Assembly: GCA_963922455.1 (NCBI GenBank) | Contig: CAWUIO010000047.1 | Coordinates: forward strand, 1-48,766 | Length of the DNA: 48,766 nt | DNA from: CAWUIO01 sp963922455 | GTDB taxonomy: Bacteria > Bacteroidota > Bacteroidia > Cytophagales > Microscillaceae | Direction: 5' to 3' | In this document: positions 33,600 through 42,237 of the stretch, piece by piece | Layout: each line of letters opens with the position of its first letter | How positions within the stretch are numbered: position 1 is the first letter of the stretch | Translations under genes and position numbers: made by a program | The notes under the pieces: model-generated | The model's input: the letters and a program-made list of their open reading frames with translations, nothing else | What the model was told of the DNA's origin: nothing | Databases searched by the model: none

Positions 33600-35366
33600 T
33601 TAAACAGTTGGAACGGCGTGTTCTTCTAAGGCTTCCCGGAGCTTTTGCTCATAGGAGCGAAAACCCTCCGATTGAAATTCGGAGTAATTCATTTGCTTCA
33701 TTCCGTGAATCAGGCGTTTGAAATAAGGATTCACTTCTTCAAAGTGGGTAAAGCTAAATTCCAGATCCAGGATTTCGCTCACCAGCTTGACCATGTATTC
33801 CTGTCGCTCCAGGGGAGTAGATGCATCTATAGAGTCAAAGGCATCCTGTTGAAGGAGGACAAAATCAATCAGTTCCGACTTCCAGAAAGTGATGTGATAT
33901 TCCAGCGGCACGCCGTCATCGCCTAAAATATTGATTTGGTCGGCGGCTTCTTGTCCCTTTCGTAATTCGTTTTTTAAACGGTCAATGGTATCGGTCCAAT
34001 CGCCATAGTGTAGCGTATTGAGAAAGTCTCGGATATCAGGATATTCCAGGTATTTGGAGTAGCTATCAATGGGGTTTACGGCTGGATAGCGTTTACTATC
34101 GGCTCTGTCTTGGGATAGCGCATAGAAACAACGGGTGGCTTTCCGGGTAGACTCAACGACGGGGTCTTTAAAATTACCCCCAGCCGGAGATACTGTCCCA
34201 ATAATCGTAATAGACCCTGTATGATCATTCCGGAGGCGTACAAAACCGGCCCGAGCGTAAAAGGAGGCAATCACAGCGCTCAAATCCATCGGAAAAGCAT
34301 CGGGGCCGGGCAGCTCTTCCATGCGGTTAGACATTTCACGCAAAGCTTGGGCCCAGCGAGAAGTAGAGTCGGGTAAGATCAAGACTTTCATACCCATGGC
34401 TCGGTAGTATTCGCCAATTGCCATCGCGGTGTATACCGAAGCTTCACGGGCCGCCACGGGCATACTCGAGGTATTGCTGATAATGATGGTACGTTCCATC
34501 AGTTTACGCCCGGTCCGGGGGTCATCCAGCTCGGGGAAGTCTTTAAAAATCTCTACGACTTCATTGGCCCGCTCCCCACAGGCCGCGATGATGATTATAT
34601 CGGCATCGGCTTGCTTAGAAAGAGCGTGTTGAAGAATGGTCTTTCCGCTACCAAATGGACCAGGAATAAAACCTGTTCCTCCTTCGGCCATCGGATTTAA
34701 AATGTCTAAGGTACGAATTCCGGTCTCCATAATCCGGCTAGGTCTTGGCTTTTCCGCATGCACACGGAGGGCCTCTTTGATAGGCCAGTATTGTTGCATG
34801 GTCACGGGTACGAGTTGCCCTTTGCCATCTTCCAATTCGGCAATAGTATCTTCTAAGAAATAGGTTCCGGCTTCTTGGATGGAGACAATTTTGTAGCTTC
34901 CTTGTAGCTTAAAAGGAACCATAATCTTGTGGGCAATCCAGGCCTCTTGGACTTCCCCTAGCCAGTCGCCAGCCCTTACTTTATGGCCTACTTGTGCGAG
35001 GGGCTTAAACTCCCAAGCTTTTTGCTCGTCCAAAGCATTCAGATACAAGCCTCTTTCTAAAAACAAGCCCGGTAGGTCGCGCAGATTGTTTTGTAGGCCA
35101 TCGTAAATTTGGGAGAGTAATCCTGGCCCTAAGGAGACTTCCAGGGCGTGCCCAGTAAAACGGGCCCTATCCCCTACCCGGAGTCCTCGGGTACTTTCAA
35201 AGACCTGGACCGAAGCCAAATCGCCACTCACCTTTATTACCTCAGCCATTAAGTCGGTGACTTGGCAATTCAAATAACATATTTCATTTTGAGATACCGG
35301 GCCTTGGAGGCGAACGGTAACCAAATTGGCAATTATTTCCTGAACGGTTCCCTTACTAGTTTTCAT
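33600..35366 (-). CDS. ntpA: V-type ATPase subunit A (catalytic)
   Basis: A 588-residue catalytic subunit. The P-loop is GPFGSGKT at residues 236-243, followed by ACGERANEV with the catalytic Glu, and the Walker B region VLILPDSTSRWAQALREMSNRMEELPG. The long insertion typical of A subunits (about 115-200) is present. ATP hydrolysis or synthesis takes place at the A/B interface. Gaps to its neighbours are 12 nt (DUF2764) and 10 nt (subunit B). Confidence 0.97.
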   Translation of the reverse strand: MKTSKGTVQEIIANLVTVRLQGPVSQNEICYLNCQVTDLMAEVIKVSGDLASVQVFESTRGLRVGDRARFTGHALEVSLGPGLLSQIYDGLQNNLRDLPGLFLERGLYLNALDEQKAWEFKPLAQVGHKVRAGDWLGEVQEAWIAHKIMVPFKLQGSYKIVSIQEAGTYFLEDTIAELEDGKGQLVPVTMQQYWPIKEALRVHAEKPRPSRIMETGIRTLDILNPMAEGGTGFIPGPFGSGKTILQHALSKQADADIIIIAACGERANEVVEIFKDFPELDDPRTGRKLMERTIIISNTSSMPVAAREASVYTAMAIGEYYRAMGMKVLILPDSTSRWAQALREMSNRMEELPGPDAFPMDLSAVIASFYARAGFVRLRNDHTGSITIIGTVSPAGGNFKDPVVESTRKATRCFYALSQDRADSKRYPAVNPIDSYSKYLEYPDIRDFLNTLHYGDWTDTIDRLKNELRKGQEAADQINILGDDGVPLEYHITFWKSELIDFVLLQQDAFDSIDASTPLERQEYMVKLVSEILDLEFSFTHFEEVNPYFKRLIHGMKQMNYSEFQSEGFRSYEQKLREALEEHAVPTV

Positions 35367-35378
35367 ATGTATTTTTTT

Positions 35379-36185
35379 TCAGGCGTTTTGCATCCATTGA
35401 TTTTCCATGTGCCGAATGGCTTGTTCAAATTGGGCTACTCCATCAGAGGCTTCCATCTCTTCCCAGCGGTGCCGCAATTGCAATTGTATTCCGTAAATCA
35501 GGAGTGATTCGATCCCAAAGTGTCGGGAGAAGCGTAGTTCTTCCAAACGTTCAAAAAGCAAGTGGTCCATAGCTTCCTCTCTCTGCCGGATATCTGGATT
35601 TTCCCATATCTTCCGTAAATCGGGGTGGTCTTCTACCAAGCTATGATAAAAGTAGGCTCCTTCTTCCCGAAAGGGATTCAAGTCTTCTGTCAAAACTGTC
35701 GCCGCAGGCTTTTCCATATCTTCTCGAGCCCAGTCGCTTAATTGGGTTTTGTAGGTGGCATAAAATAGAAACCAGGTGCGTAGGAATCCTTGAGGTAGTT
35801 TTTGAGCTTGACGGTAGTAGAGTTCGTATAACTTTTGCTCAAGCTGGGCTTTGGCTAGGGTCTTATCGGTTTCCTTCCATAAATCCCAAAAAACTTGAAA
35901 ATGCGGGACTATATTTTCGGGCTCACTCGCAAAAGTCTCCAGGGTCTCCCGATCAAAGTTGGCCAGGGGTTTCCAAGACCCTGAGGTAGCATATCGTATG
36001 TGTAAAAGATTATCCAAGTCGTACGGAAAGAAAAGAAATTCCCACCAAACCTTATCCTGGGGTGCTAAGTGCTCTCGGATCTCCTCGCACAGGCCTTGGA
36101 TGTCTAAGTGAACTTTACGCTCAGCCCAGGAAATACTTGGCAGACTGCTCAATAAATAAATATATTTAGGCTTGATCAGGGGCAT
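35379..36185 (-). CDS. DUF2764 protein of the V-type ATPase operon
   Basis: A 268-residue mostly helical protein. It begins with KYIYLLSSLPSISW, the typical start of DUF2764, and has the repeated helical build of that family. DUF2764 genes are found between the genes of subunits E and A in V-type ATPase operons of Bacteroidota and some others. This operon has no recognisable subunit C, so it may fill the place of C, connecting shaft and rotor ring; that is inference from position and helical build. It overlaps subunit E by 20 nt. Confidence 0.85.
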   Translation of the reverse strand: MPLIKPKYIYLLSSLPSISWAERKVHLDIQGLCEEIREHLAPQDKVWWEFLFFPYDLDNLLHIRYATSGSWKPLANFDRETLETFASEPENIVPHFQVFWDLWKETDKTLAKAQLEQKLYELYYRQAQKLPQGFLRTWFLFYATYKTQLSDWAREDMEKPAATVLTEDLNPFREEGAYFYHSLVEDHPDLRKIWENPDIRQREEAMDHLLFERLEELRFSRHFGIESLLIYGIQLQLRHRWEEMEASDGVAQFEQAIRHMENQWMQNA

Positions 36186-36849
36186 TGGCGCTAGAAAATA
36201 AAAGGGTATATAACTGGGGTCTCAGATACAATTTGAGGAGGTTTTGGAAAGCTTCTTGGCTAAACTCCAAAATATACCTACCGTCCTGAGGGCCAATTTT
36301 AAAGCCCCCTTCCAGATCGGGATCGGCCGAAATTTCTAAAGTAGTATCCAGTACGTGGAGGGCACTTCCTTTGAAATGTTCAAATATTTCTTCTTCCTGG
36401 TTTGAGGGGATGAGGATGCGCAGAGGCTCGTTTTGTTGGAAAGGGTCTTTAGACCACCGTTCCAGGCCTTGTTGAATGAGCTTTTTAAGGTATTTGGTAT
36501 CGGCAAACACCTTACGCGTTGTTTCGGCAGTTAATTTTTGAGAGATAACTTCGCTAATTTCCTGCTTGAGGGAATTGAGCATTTTAGTTCCGGCCAATTT
36601 CAGTTCGTTTTCTGCCATTCGGCGTACTTGACCTGACTGCTTTTTGGCCGTATCAAGAGTTTCAAGAGCTTGATTTTCTGCCCTTTGAATAATCTCTTGG
36701 GCTTTTGTTTGAGCCTTTTGCAAAAGCAGTTCCGCTTCTCGATTTGCCTTCTCTATACCTTCTTGATAAAGTTTATGAGTCAGTTCCTTTAACTTATCCG
36801 GGTTTTGAGGAGCAGTTTGGGTTTTTATATGATTGTTTTGATTACTCAT
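36166..36849 (-). CDS. ntpE: V-type ATPase subunit E (peripheral stalk)
   Basis: A 227-residue protein. The N-terminal half (about 20-115) is a long charged coiled coil rich in Lys, Glu and Ala; the C-terminal half is a compact alpha/beta domain (IRILIPSNQEEE-like region, then DLEGGFKIGPQDGRYILEFS). This is the normal build of the peripheral stalk subunit. It is the first gene of the operon. The usual partner subunit G/H is not encoded in the window, so the stalk may be reduced or a partner may be elsewhere. Confidence 0.88.
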   Translation of the reverse strand: MSNQNNHIKTQTAPQNPDKLKELTHKLYQEGIEKANREAELLLQKAQTKAQEIIQRAENQALETLDTAKKQSGQVRRMAENELKLAGTKMLNSLKQEISEVISQKLTAETTRKVFADTKYLKKLIQQGLERWSKDPFQQNEPLRILIPSNQEEEIFEHFKGSALHVLDTTLEISADPDLEGGFKIGPQDGRYILEFSQEAFQNLLKLYLRPQLYTLLFSSANAPDQA

Positions 36850-36975
36850 CCGGCACGTATTTTTTATAATATTACGCCGATGATAGAGTACATACTATGA
36901 TAATTGTCAGTTTGACCCGGAGAAATCTACATAAAATTCAATCATCCTATTAGATTAAAAAAGAATCTTATTTCC

Positions 36976-37506
36976 TTACAATAGTCCTAATTGGTCTAAC
37001 AAGAGGTATCCGGCGTCTACACTGTTAAAGTCTGTTATTTGGGGAGAGAGTAGATAAGCTCTAAATTCTTCCAGGCTTAAGGTTTTTACTTGAATAAACT
37101 CGAGATCATCGAGCTCTTGGGCTTGCACTAGCTCACAATCTTGGGCCAGGTAAATGTACTTGGTTTGGTTGGTGTAGGCATGGGGGATTGATTTCAAAAA
37201 ACGAATATTGGGGCTAGTATATCCCGTTTCTTCCCGTAGTTCCCTCTCTACGGCCTGCTCTGGCACTTCCCCAGGGTCAATACGGCCTTCGGGAAAACTG
37301 ACCATAGAAAACTCCGGGCCGGGCCGGTACTGGTCTACCAGAATGATCTGTTTGTCTTTGCTTATGGCCGCTATACAGACAAACGAGGGCACGTCCATGA
37401 TATCAAAATCGGCGGTTTTTCCATTCGGCAGCCTGAAGGTCTTACGCACGATATTGCGGAAGCCCTCGTACATGGTCTTTTGGCTCAATTTTTCCCAGTT
37501 ACTCAT
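36976..37506 (-). CDS. NUDIX hydrolase, ADP-ribose pyrophosphatase-like
   Basis: A 176-residue protein starting at the ATG at 37506 (MSNWEKLSQK). The reading frame is open further upstream into element R7, but that part does not look like protein and was left out. The NUDIX box is complete: GRIDPGEVPEQAVERELREETGY fits Gx5Ex7REUxEExGU. Upstream, VPSFVCIAAISKDKQIILVDQYRPG is typical of the ADP-sugar group. Likely substrates are ADP-ribose or similar nucleoside diphosphate sugars. Confidence 0.9.
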   Translation of the reverse strand: MSNWEKLSQKTMYEGFRNIVRKTFRLPNGKTADFDIMDVPSFVCIAAISKDKQIILVDQYRPGPEFSMVSFPEGRIDPGEVPEQAVERELREETGYTSPNIRFLKSIPHAYTNQTKYIYLAQDCELVQAQELDDLEFIQVKTLSLEEFRAYLLSPQITDFNSVDAGYLLLDQLGLL

Positions 37507-37613
37507 AAGATGCACATTTTTAGGCTCAAAGCTAGGGGCTCCCGACCAAACAAAAAAGGAGTGAGGATGTAAATTCACCCAATTACTTTCATGATCCATA
37601 AAGAAAGAAAGAT

Positions 37614-37720
37614 GGGGCTTGCCCGCGCCAACAATATGGAGCCCAAGATTCCCAATACGGCCGGTGCGGGCCGGGCTGTCACTACGCATCGGCTCCCCCA
37701 CAGCCAACGGCGGGCTCTAC
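37614..37720 (-). repeat. Structured intergenic element R7, partly decayed
   Basis: An R copy in minus orientation. GCCCGCGCC at 37621-37629 pairs with GGTGCGGGC at 37673-37681, 9 pairs including one G-T. The outer half is decayed: the GAGCTC/AGCGGC core and the GGCTTAGGG end cannot be aligned, although GGGCTGTCACTACGCATCGG recalls the core. It lies upstream of the NUDIX gene and extends that reading frame spuriously. Confidence 0.75.
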
Positions 37721-38119
37721 CTATTTTAGATTTTGGATATTAGACTTACGATATGGTAATATTAGACTCTGGGAGGTGAGTAGAAAGTTAAATTCTAAAA
37801 TCGTAATTCGTAAATTGTATATCTTCTAGGCCGGACCGGCCTTAAGCCTTGTAAGAAGAGAAGTCGGAGGAGAGAGTATGTGCCTTCCTAATTTACTAGC
37901 TCTTAGGGAGCAGAAGTTTTATCGGTGAGCTGTGAAATGCATGCCCGTCCTCTTGTATCTTGCTACACTTTGCATAAATTTATCGTTTATGAGCATTGGC
38001 TGAGAAGTCTTTTAATTTCTTCATGCCTTTGGAGCCTCGTGATAGCCTGAGTCCTTACCCATACTGCTCTTCATAATTTTGGGGGGAGCATTTCTTTACT
38101 TTTACAATACCCACTTAGC
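37721..38119. other. Intergenic region with a perfect short palindrome
   Basis: About 400 bp between the divergent NUDIX and VOC genes. The motif ATTAGACT occurs twice (near 37739 and 37763). AGGCCGG and CCGGCCT at 37828-37842 form a perfect palindrome around one A, flanked by AT-rich DNA. I see no gene. Promoters for both neighbours should be here. Confidence 0.45.
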
Positions 38120-38539
38120 ATGAAACAGCACATCGCCCATATTGCCCTAGTCGTCCACGACTACGACGAAGCTATTGCGTTTTACACCCAAAAATTAGAT
38201 TTTAAGCTCATAGAAGATACCCCTCTCACTCCAGAAAAGCGGTGGGTCTTGCTGGCTCCCCCCGGAGCCCGGGAATGTTGCCTCCTTTTGGCCCGGGCCG
38301 CCGATCCCGAACAAGCCAGTCGCGTAGGGAATCAAACGGGCGGGCGAGTTTTTCTTTTTTTGTTTACCGACGATTTTTGGCGAGATTATAAAAAAATGCA
38401 GGCGCGGGACATCCCATTTGTACGCCCTCCCCAAGAAGAACCCTACGGAACCGTAGCTGTCTTTGAAGATCTTTACGGCAACCGATGGGACTTACTACAG
38501 CCCAAGGAGCCTAATCAAGGGGTTTTGCCAGGTGAATAA
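38120..38539 (+). CDS. VOC superfamily (glyoxalase-like) protein
   Basis: A 139-residue protein with a single VOC module pair: HIALVVHDYDEAIAFYTQKLDFKL (residues 7-30) and RDIPFVRPPQEEPYGTVAVFEDLYGNRWDLLQP (96-128). His7 and Glu116 are at the usual metal ligand places. The superfamily includes glyoxalases, dioxygenases and resistance proteins, and small proteins like this one are rarely assignable. It is the only gene between the inverted elements R7 and R8. Confidence 0.87.
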   Translation: MKQHIAHIALVVHDYDEAIAFYTQKLDFKLIEDTPLTPEKRWVLLAPPGARECCLLLARAADPEQASRVGNQTGGRVFLFLFTDDFWRDYKKMQARDIPFVRPPQEEPYGTVAVFEDLYGNRWDLLQPKEPNQGVLPGE

Positions 38540-38581
38540 ATACGTGTACACGAGGCTCTTTAAGGCGCTTTCTTCTTTATT

Positions 38582-38714
38582 GGCTGAGGGATAGAGCGGC
38601 ATGTTTGAGCTCGTGTGGGCCCTGCGGGGAAAGGCAGCGAGTAGCGAAAGCCCGACCCCGGCGGCACTTTTTATCTCCCTACATATGGAGTAGAATAGCC
38701 GGGGGCAGCCCCAA
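38582..38714 (+). repeat. Structured intergenic element R8
   Basis: A 133-bp R copy in plus orientation. CCCCGGC at 38656-38662 pairs with GCCGGGG at 38698-38704. The closing helix here is GGCTG (38582-38586) with CAGCC (38706-38710), whereas most copies have GGCTT with AAGCC. Both partners have changed together. It lies between the VOC and Crp-like genes. Confidence 0.87.
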
Positions 38715-38808
38715 GGCTTTACTTCTAGCTCTCCTTAAATTAATTCAAGGCTTGAGTGTATGTTAGGGATTAATATTGCGAAATTTTATACCGAATTGCT
38801 AAAAGAAA

Positions 38809-39390
38809 ATGCATAATATCCTAAAAGAGCAAATTGAAAAGATAGGCCCCCTCGCGGACAACCTTTGGGAAGAAATTCAAACCTACGCCGAAATTTCCCA
38901 GGTCCGCAAAAACGAGATCTTAGTCCCTTACCAATCTCTCAATAAATATGTGTTCAAAGTTATTTCTGGGAGCTTCATGTGTTCGCAAATATCAGAGAGC
39001 GGCACCAAGAAGGCAGTATGGTTTCACTTCGACGATGAATCGGATATTATGTCGTCTCAGGATAGCTACTTCAATAATGAGCCGACCAAATATGAGTTTA
39101 AGGCGCTGGAAGATTCTGAAGTATTTAGCATTCATAAAACCCACACCGATCGTTGGATAGAAACCTATGAGGTGTTTAACCGCTTTTACTTGAAAAATAT
39201 TATAAACGATTTTATCATCGTTTATGAAGCCCGAAGTTGTTTACTAACGTACACTTCCACGGAGTTTTTACTGTATATTCAAAAGAAATTCCCTACGATA
39301 TTCGAAAAGATCCCTGATCGCTATATTGCTGATTTTATGGGAGTTACCCCCGAGTGGTACAGCAAATTACGAAAAAAATTACGTTCTTAA
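38809..39390 (+). CDS. Crp/Fnr family regulator
   Basis: A 193-residue protein. Residues 20-120 form a cyclic nucleotide-binding-like domain (VRKNEILVPYQSLNKYVFKVISGSFMC, FKALEDSEVFSI), and the C-terminus (about 150-190) has a short helix-turn-helix region: TEFLLYIQKKFP, IADFMGVTPEWYSKLRKKLR. Phosphate-loop residues of true cAMP binders are not conserved, as is common in Bacteroidota members. Ligand and targets unknown. Confidence 0.87.
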   Translation: MHNILKEQIEKIGPLADNLWEEIQTYAEISQVRKNEILVPYQSLNKYVFKVISGSFMCSQISESGTKKAVWFHFDDESDIMSSQDSYFNNEPTKYEFKALEDSEVFSIHKTHTDRWIETYEVFNRFYLKNIINDFIIVYEARSCLLTYTSTEFLLYIQKKFPTIFEKIPDRYIADFMGVTPEWYSKLRKKLRS

Positions 39391-39457
39391 ACTTATTTAA
39401 GCGATCCTCCAACCCTGGCTCGTATCTTCTGCTTTTTATACAAGTAAATTTACCATC

Positions 39458-39835
39458 ATGAGCGTAAAAATTCAGGACTTACAGAGCAAGTTTACCGAAG
39501 CACTTAACACAGCCAAAGAAAAGGCCTTGGAAGTGCAAGAAAATCTAAAAGCCACTGGCGAAAGCATGAAGGCTAAACTGGATAAAACAGGAGAAGACCT
39601 AAAAACTTCTATGGCCGATGCGCAAAAAAAGGTCGCCGCAATGCAAAGTCAGTTTGCCGAAAAAGCGGAAACTTTTAAAGCCGAACGTACTCTCAAACAC
39701 GCCCAGCATAAAGCTGAAAGAGCTGAGGAATATGCCGCGGCTTGTGTGGAAATGGTTTTTGTGGCCATGCACGAAGCTGATGTTGCCATCAGCGAAGCAT
39801 TGTTAGCCGCCCAAGAAGCTCAAGAACTCTCCTAA
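39458..39835 (+). CDS. Small coiled-coil protein, paralogue 1
   Basis: A 125-residue, wholly helical protein rich in Ala, Lys and Glu with no Trp or Pro. Residues 5-80 look like an amphipathic coiled coil; residues 88-125 (AERAEEYAAACVEMVFVAMHEADVAISEALLAAQEA) are more hydrophobic. I do not recognise the family. Its last third is closely similar to the next gene at 39983-40363, so they are paralogues. It has its own strong terminator, so it may be highly expressed. Phasin-like or structural roles are possible but unsupported. Confidence 0.72.
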   Translation: MSVKIQDLQSKFTEALNTAKEKALEVQENLKATGESMKAKLDKTGEDLKTSMADAQKKVAAMQSQFAEKAETFKAERTLKHAQHKAERAEEYAAACVEMVFVAMHEADVAISEALLAAQEAQELS

Positions 39836-39841
39836 GGAAAG

Positions 39842-39873
39842 AGCTCCCTCATTATACCTTAGGGAGCTTTTTT
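39842..39873 (+). terminator. Intrinsic terminator
   Basis: AGCTCCCT at 39842-39849 pairs perfectly with AGGGAGCT at 39861-39868 around an 11-nt AT-rich loop, followed by TTTTT through 39873. It starts 7 nt after the stop codon at 39835. Confidence 0.9.
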
Positions 39874-39982
39874 ATGCCCCAGGGAAGTTGCCCAAACAAG
39901 TTTTAAATTAGTTCAACATTTCTCCGCAGAATACCTCCTATCTTATCTTCCTCAAATTCATCTCCTAAATGTGTCAATTACT

Positions 39983-40363
39983 ATGAACCAAAACTATACG
40001 TGTACTCTTCATGAACGACTCAAGAAGGCACTAAGCCTTGCGCAAAAAAAGATGTTAGAGGTTAAAGACAATATGCATGCTTATGAAAATTGGATGCATT
40101 CCCACCTAAAAGTAGAAATTAGCCCCCATAAGTCCCCCTTGCCAGAAGCGCATTTTAAAGCCCGTTTGTTAAAAGCTGATTTAGAAGCCAATACAGCTGC
40201 CTATCGGATCATACCCAACGCTAAAATTGCTCAGAAAAGAGCCGAACACGCCGAAGAATACGCCATGGCGTGTCTGGAATTGCTCTATGCCACTATGCAC
40301 GAAGCCGATATGGCCATAGCTGAGGCCATTTTTACCGCCTACCGTGCTCAAGATATTGACTAA
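39983..40363 (+). CDS. Small coiled-coil protein, paralogue 2
   Basis: A 126-residue helical protein. The ATG at 39983 (MNQNYTCTLH) gives the same distance to the conserved part as in paralogue 1; a GTG at 39971 would add four residues. The N-terminal third aligns loosely with paralogue 1 (LKKALSLAQKKMLEV against FTEALNTAKEKALEV). The C-terminal third is closely related: KRAEHAEEYAMACLELLYATMHEADMAIAEAIF. The middle is diverged and contains Pro and His. Unknown function; the conserved C-terminal helix is probably the functional part. Confidence 0.7.
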   Translation: MNQNYTCTLHERLKKALSLAQKKMLEVKDNMHAYENWMHSHLKVEISPHKSPLPEAHFKARLLKADLEANTAAYRIIPNAKIAQKRAEHAEEYAMACLELLYATMHEADMAIAEAIFTAYRAQDID

Positions 40364-40446
40364 ATACAGAGGCCTTGTTTTTTTACTTTCTTCCTCCAGC
40401 TTTTCTTTGTATGATCGTGGGCCAATTCTAGTAAAGGCACTCCATT

Positions 40447-40971
40447 ATGAGCGTAGGAAATACCTTAGAAACCGATCGGCTTCTTTTAAAACCTAGTGTC
40501 CCAGAAGATGCTGGCTTTATATGTAAATTGCTTAACTCTCCCAAGTGGCTACAAAATATTGGAGACCGGGGCGTTCGTACCGAGGAGGATGCCTTACTGT
40601 ATATTCAGGATAGAATCCGCCCCCAGTTTGAGCGCTTAGGGTATGGCAATTTCACCGTTATACGCAAATCGGATGGGGCCAAAATGGGTACTTGTGGACT
40701 TTACGACCGGGACGGATTGGATGGCATAGACATCGGTTTTGCTTTCTTGCCTGCTTTTGAAGGAAAAGGATATGCCTTGGAAGCCTCCCGTTTACTGAAA
40801 GAAAAAGCGTTTGATGAGTGGGGCTTAGACAAAATTTTGGCTATCACCACCCAGGAAAATGTCCCCTCCCAAAAACTATTAGAAAAACTTGGCCTAAGGT
40901 TTCAAGGTCATATCCGCCTGCCTCAGGATGATACTGACTTACTGCTTTACCAAGTCCTTAAACCCAAATAA
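40447..40971 (+). CDS. GNAT acetyltransferase, RimJ/RimL-like
   Basis: A 174-residue protein with the RimJ/RimL pattern: LETDRLLLKPSVPEDAGFICKLLNSPKWLQNIGDRGV at the start, GTCGLYDRDGLDGIDIGFAFLPAFEGKGYALEASRLLKEKAF for acetyl-CoA binding and ITTQENVPSQKLLEKLGLRFQG near the end. Substrate unknown; protein N-termini or small molecules are typical. It is 83 bp after the second coiled-coil gene. Confidence 0.9.
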   Translation: MSVGNTLETDRLLLKPSVPEDAGFICKLLNSPKWLQNIGDRGVRTEEDALLYIQDRIRPQFERLGYGNFTVIRKSDGAKMGTCGLYDRDGLDGIDIGFAFLPAFEGKGYALEASRLLKEKAFDEWGLDKILAITTQENVPSQKLLEKLGLRFQGHIRLPQDDTDLLLYQVLKPK

Positions 40972-41114
40972 AACCCAGTTTTTATTAAGCCATTCTACGC
41001 ATTTGGGGCCATATCTCCCAGCCCGCGGCAACCCTCCACGTTTTTAGCCATCCTTGTGAAAAAGGAAAAGGATCAGGGATAAACACCCCCTGTGATAGCG
41101 CTAATGGGAGTGAC

Positions 41115-41588
41115 ATGCGAATTATCATAAGCATACTATGTGTACTTTTAGGACTGAGCCTGGAAGCCCAGGTACCGGTGCAAAAATTTCGGCAATTAAT
41201 TAGTTTTTTGCCCGAACGCTTGGCATCTGTAGGTACTCTAAAAGTATACTCCCCAGGCTATTATCAGATCCCCAATACCCTCCATTTATATCGCAAAAGC
41301 TACGAAAGTCTCAGGAGTTTGGCCCTGGAAGATCCACAACTGGAAGAAATTGATGCTGATATTGAGAATTTGGCGGCTATTTTCTTTGAAAATGGCTACT
41401 TACTCCGCTTGAAATGGGCCGGGGGCATTGCTGGTTGCCCTCAAAAAGCCTATGTAGTCAAAGAACTTAAAGAGCAGACTTGGACTTTGGTATATGTCTG
41501 TGACAACTGTATGGGGTTTTCCCGATTGCAAATGCGGTTTATCCGGGTCTTTAATGGCCGGATGGAGGACTTAGCCTCTCAACCTTGA
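41115..41588 (+). CDS. Secreted protein, unknown
   Basis: A 157-residue protein with a clear signal peptide (residues 1-19, MRIIISILCVLLGLSLEAQ). The mature part is alpha/beta with three cysteines near the C-terminal half, one in IAGCPQ and two in VCDNCMGF. Two of them may form a disulfide in the periplasm. I do not recognise the family. Confidence 0.68.
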   Translation: MRIIISILCVLLGLSLEAQVPVQKFRQLISFLPERLASVGTLKVYSPGYYQIPNTLHLYRKSYESLRSLALEDPQLEEIDADIENLAAIFFENGYLLRLKWAGGIAGCPQKAYVVKELKEQTWTLVYVCDNCMGFSRLQMRFIRVFNGRMEDLASQP

Positions 41589-41678
41589 CGCTTCATCCAT
41601 CTCCCAAAGCCCTATGTGGCAGATTGGAAATCCACAAGCTTTTTCTTAACTTAATCAAACAAGCCATCGCCCAAGACT

Positions 41679-42092
41679 ATGCCTGCAGGTTATTCTGGCA
41701 CTCCCTTAGCCAAAAAATTAGGGATTAAAGCGGGCTTTTCCGTTCTTCTACTGGAAAAGCCTAGCTATTATTTTGACTTATTTTCCGACTGGCCCGATGA
41801 GGTAAACCTCTTTGACACCGATGCCCCTGAGGGAAGCCTAGATTTTGTTCACCTTTTTTGTACCCATAAGGAGGCCTTTGAAGAACAGGCTTTGTTAGCC
41901 AAAAAATACCTCAAAAAAACCGGAATGCTCTGGGTAAGCTGGCCCAAGGGAAAATCATCTATCCCCACCGATCTCAAACGGGATCCTATCCGCGAGTTTT
42001 TGCTGGCTCACGGACTCGTAGATATAAAAGTAGCGGCGGTCGATGAAGATTGGAGTGGCCTCAAATTTATGTACCGGGTTAAAGATCGTTAA
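41679..42092 (+). CDS. DUF3052 family protein
   Basis: A 137-residue protein that begins with MPAGYSGTPLAKKLGIKAGFSVLLLEKP, the characteristic start of DUF3052, and continues with DFVHLFCTHKEAFEEQALLAKKYLKKTGMLWVSWPKGKS. The function of the family is not established. No signal or membrane segment, so probably cytoplasmic. It lies 8 bp before element R9. Confidence 0.85.
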   Translation: MPAGYSGTPLAKKLGIKAGFSVLLLEKPSYYFDLFSDWPDEVNLFDTDAPEGSLDFVHLFCTHKEAFEEQALLAKKYLKKTGMLWVSWPKGKSSIPTDLKRDPIREFLLAHGLVDIKVAAVDEDWSGLKFMYRVKDR

Positions 42093-42100
42093 TTAGGCTT

Positions 42101-42237
42101 GGGGCTTCCCGGCGCAAAAAAGGGGGCACTTCATAGCTCCTCCCTGCCTGCGCCGGTCGGGCCACCCAGGCAAGCCGGAGCCGGCCCTCGCGCAAACCCA
42201 CTTCGGTCTCCGCCCTTCGGGTGGGTGTCCCTAAGCC
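42101..42237 (-). repeat. Structured intergenic element R9, second core type
   Basis: A 137-bp R copy in minus orientation with the same alternative core as R4 (CTCCGCCCTTCGGGTGGGTG on the plus strand). CCGGCGCA at 42109-42116 pairs with TGCGCCGG at 42149-42156, 8 perfect pairs. The closing helix is GGCTT with AAGCC. It begins 8 bp after the stop codon of the DUF3052 gene and extends the next reading frame spuriously. Confidence 0.85.

Noticed and set aside
37507..37707. N-terminal extension of the NUDIX reading frame
   Set aside because: Its first part is element R7 read as protein, and NUDIX proteins of this group normally begin near the ATG at 37506.
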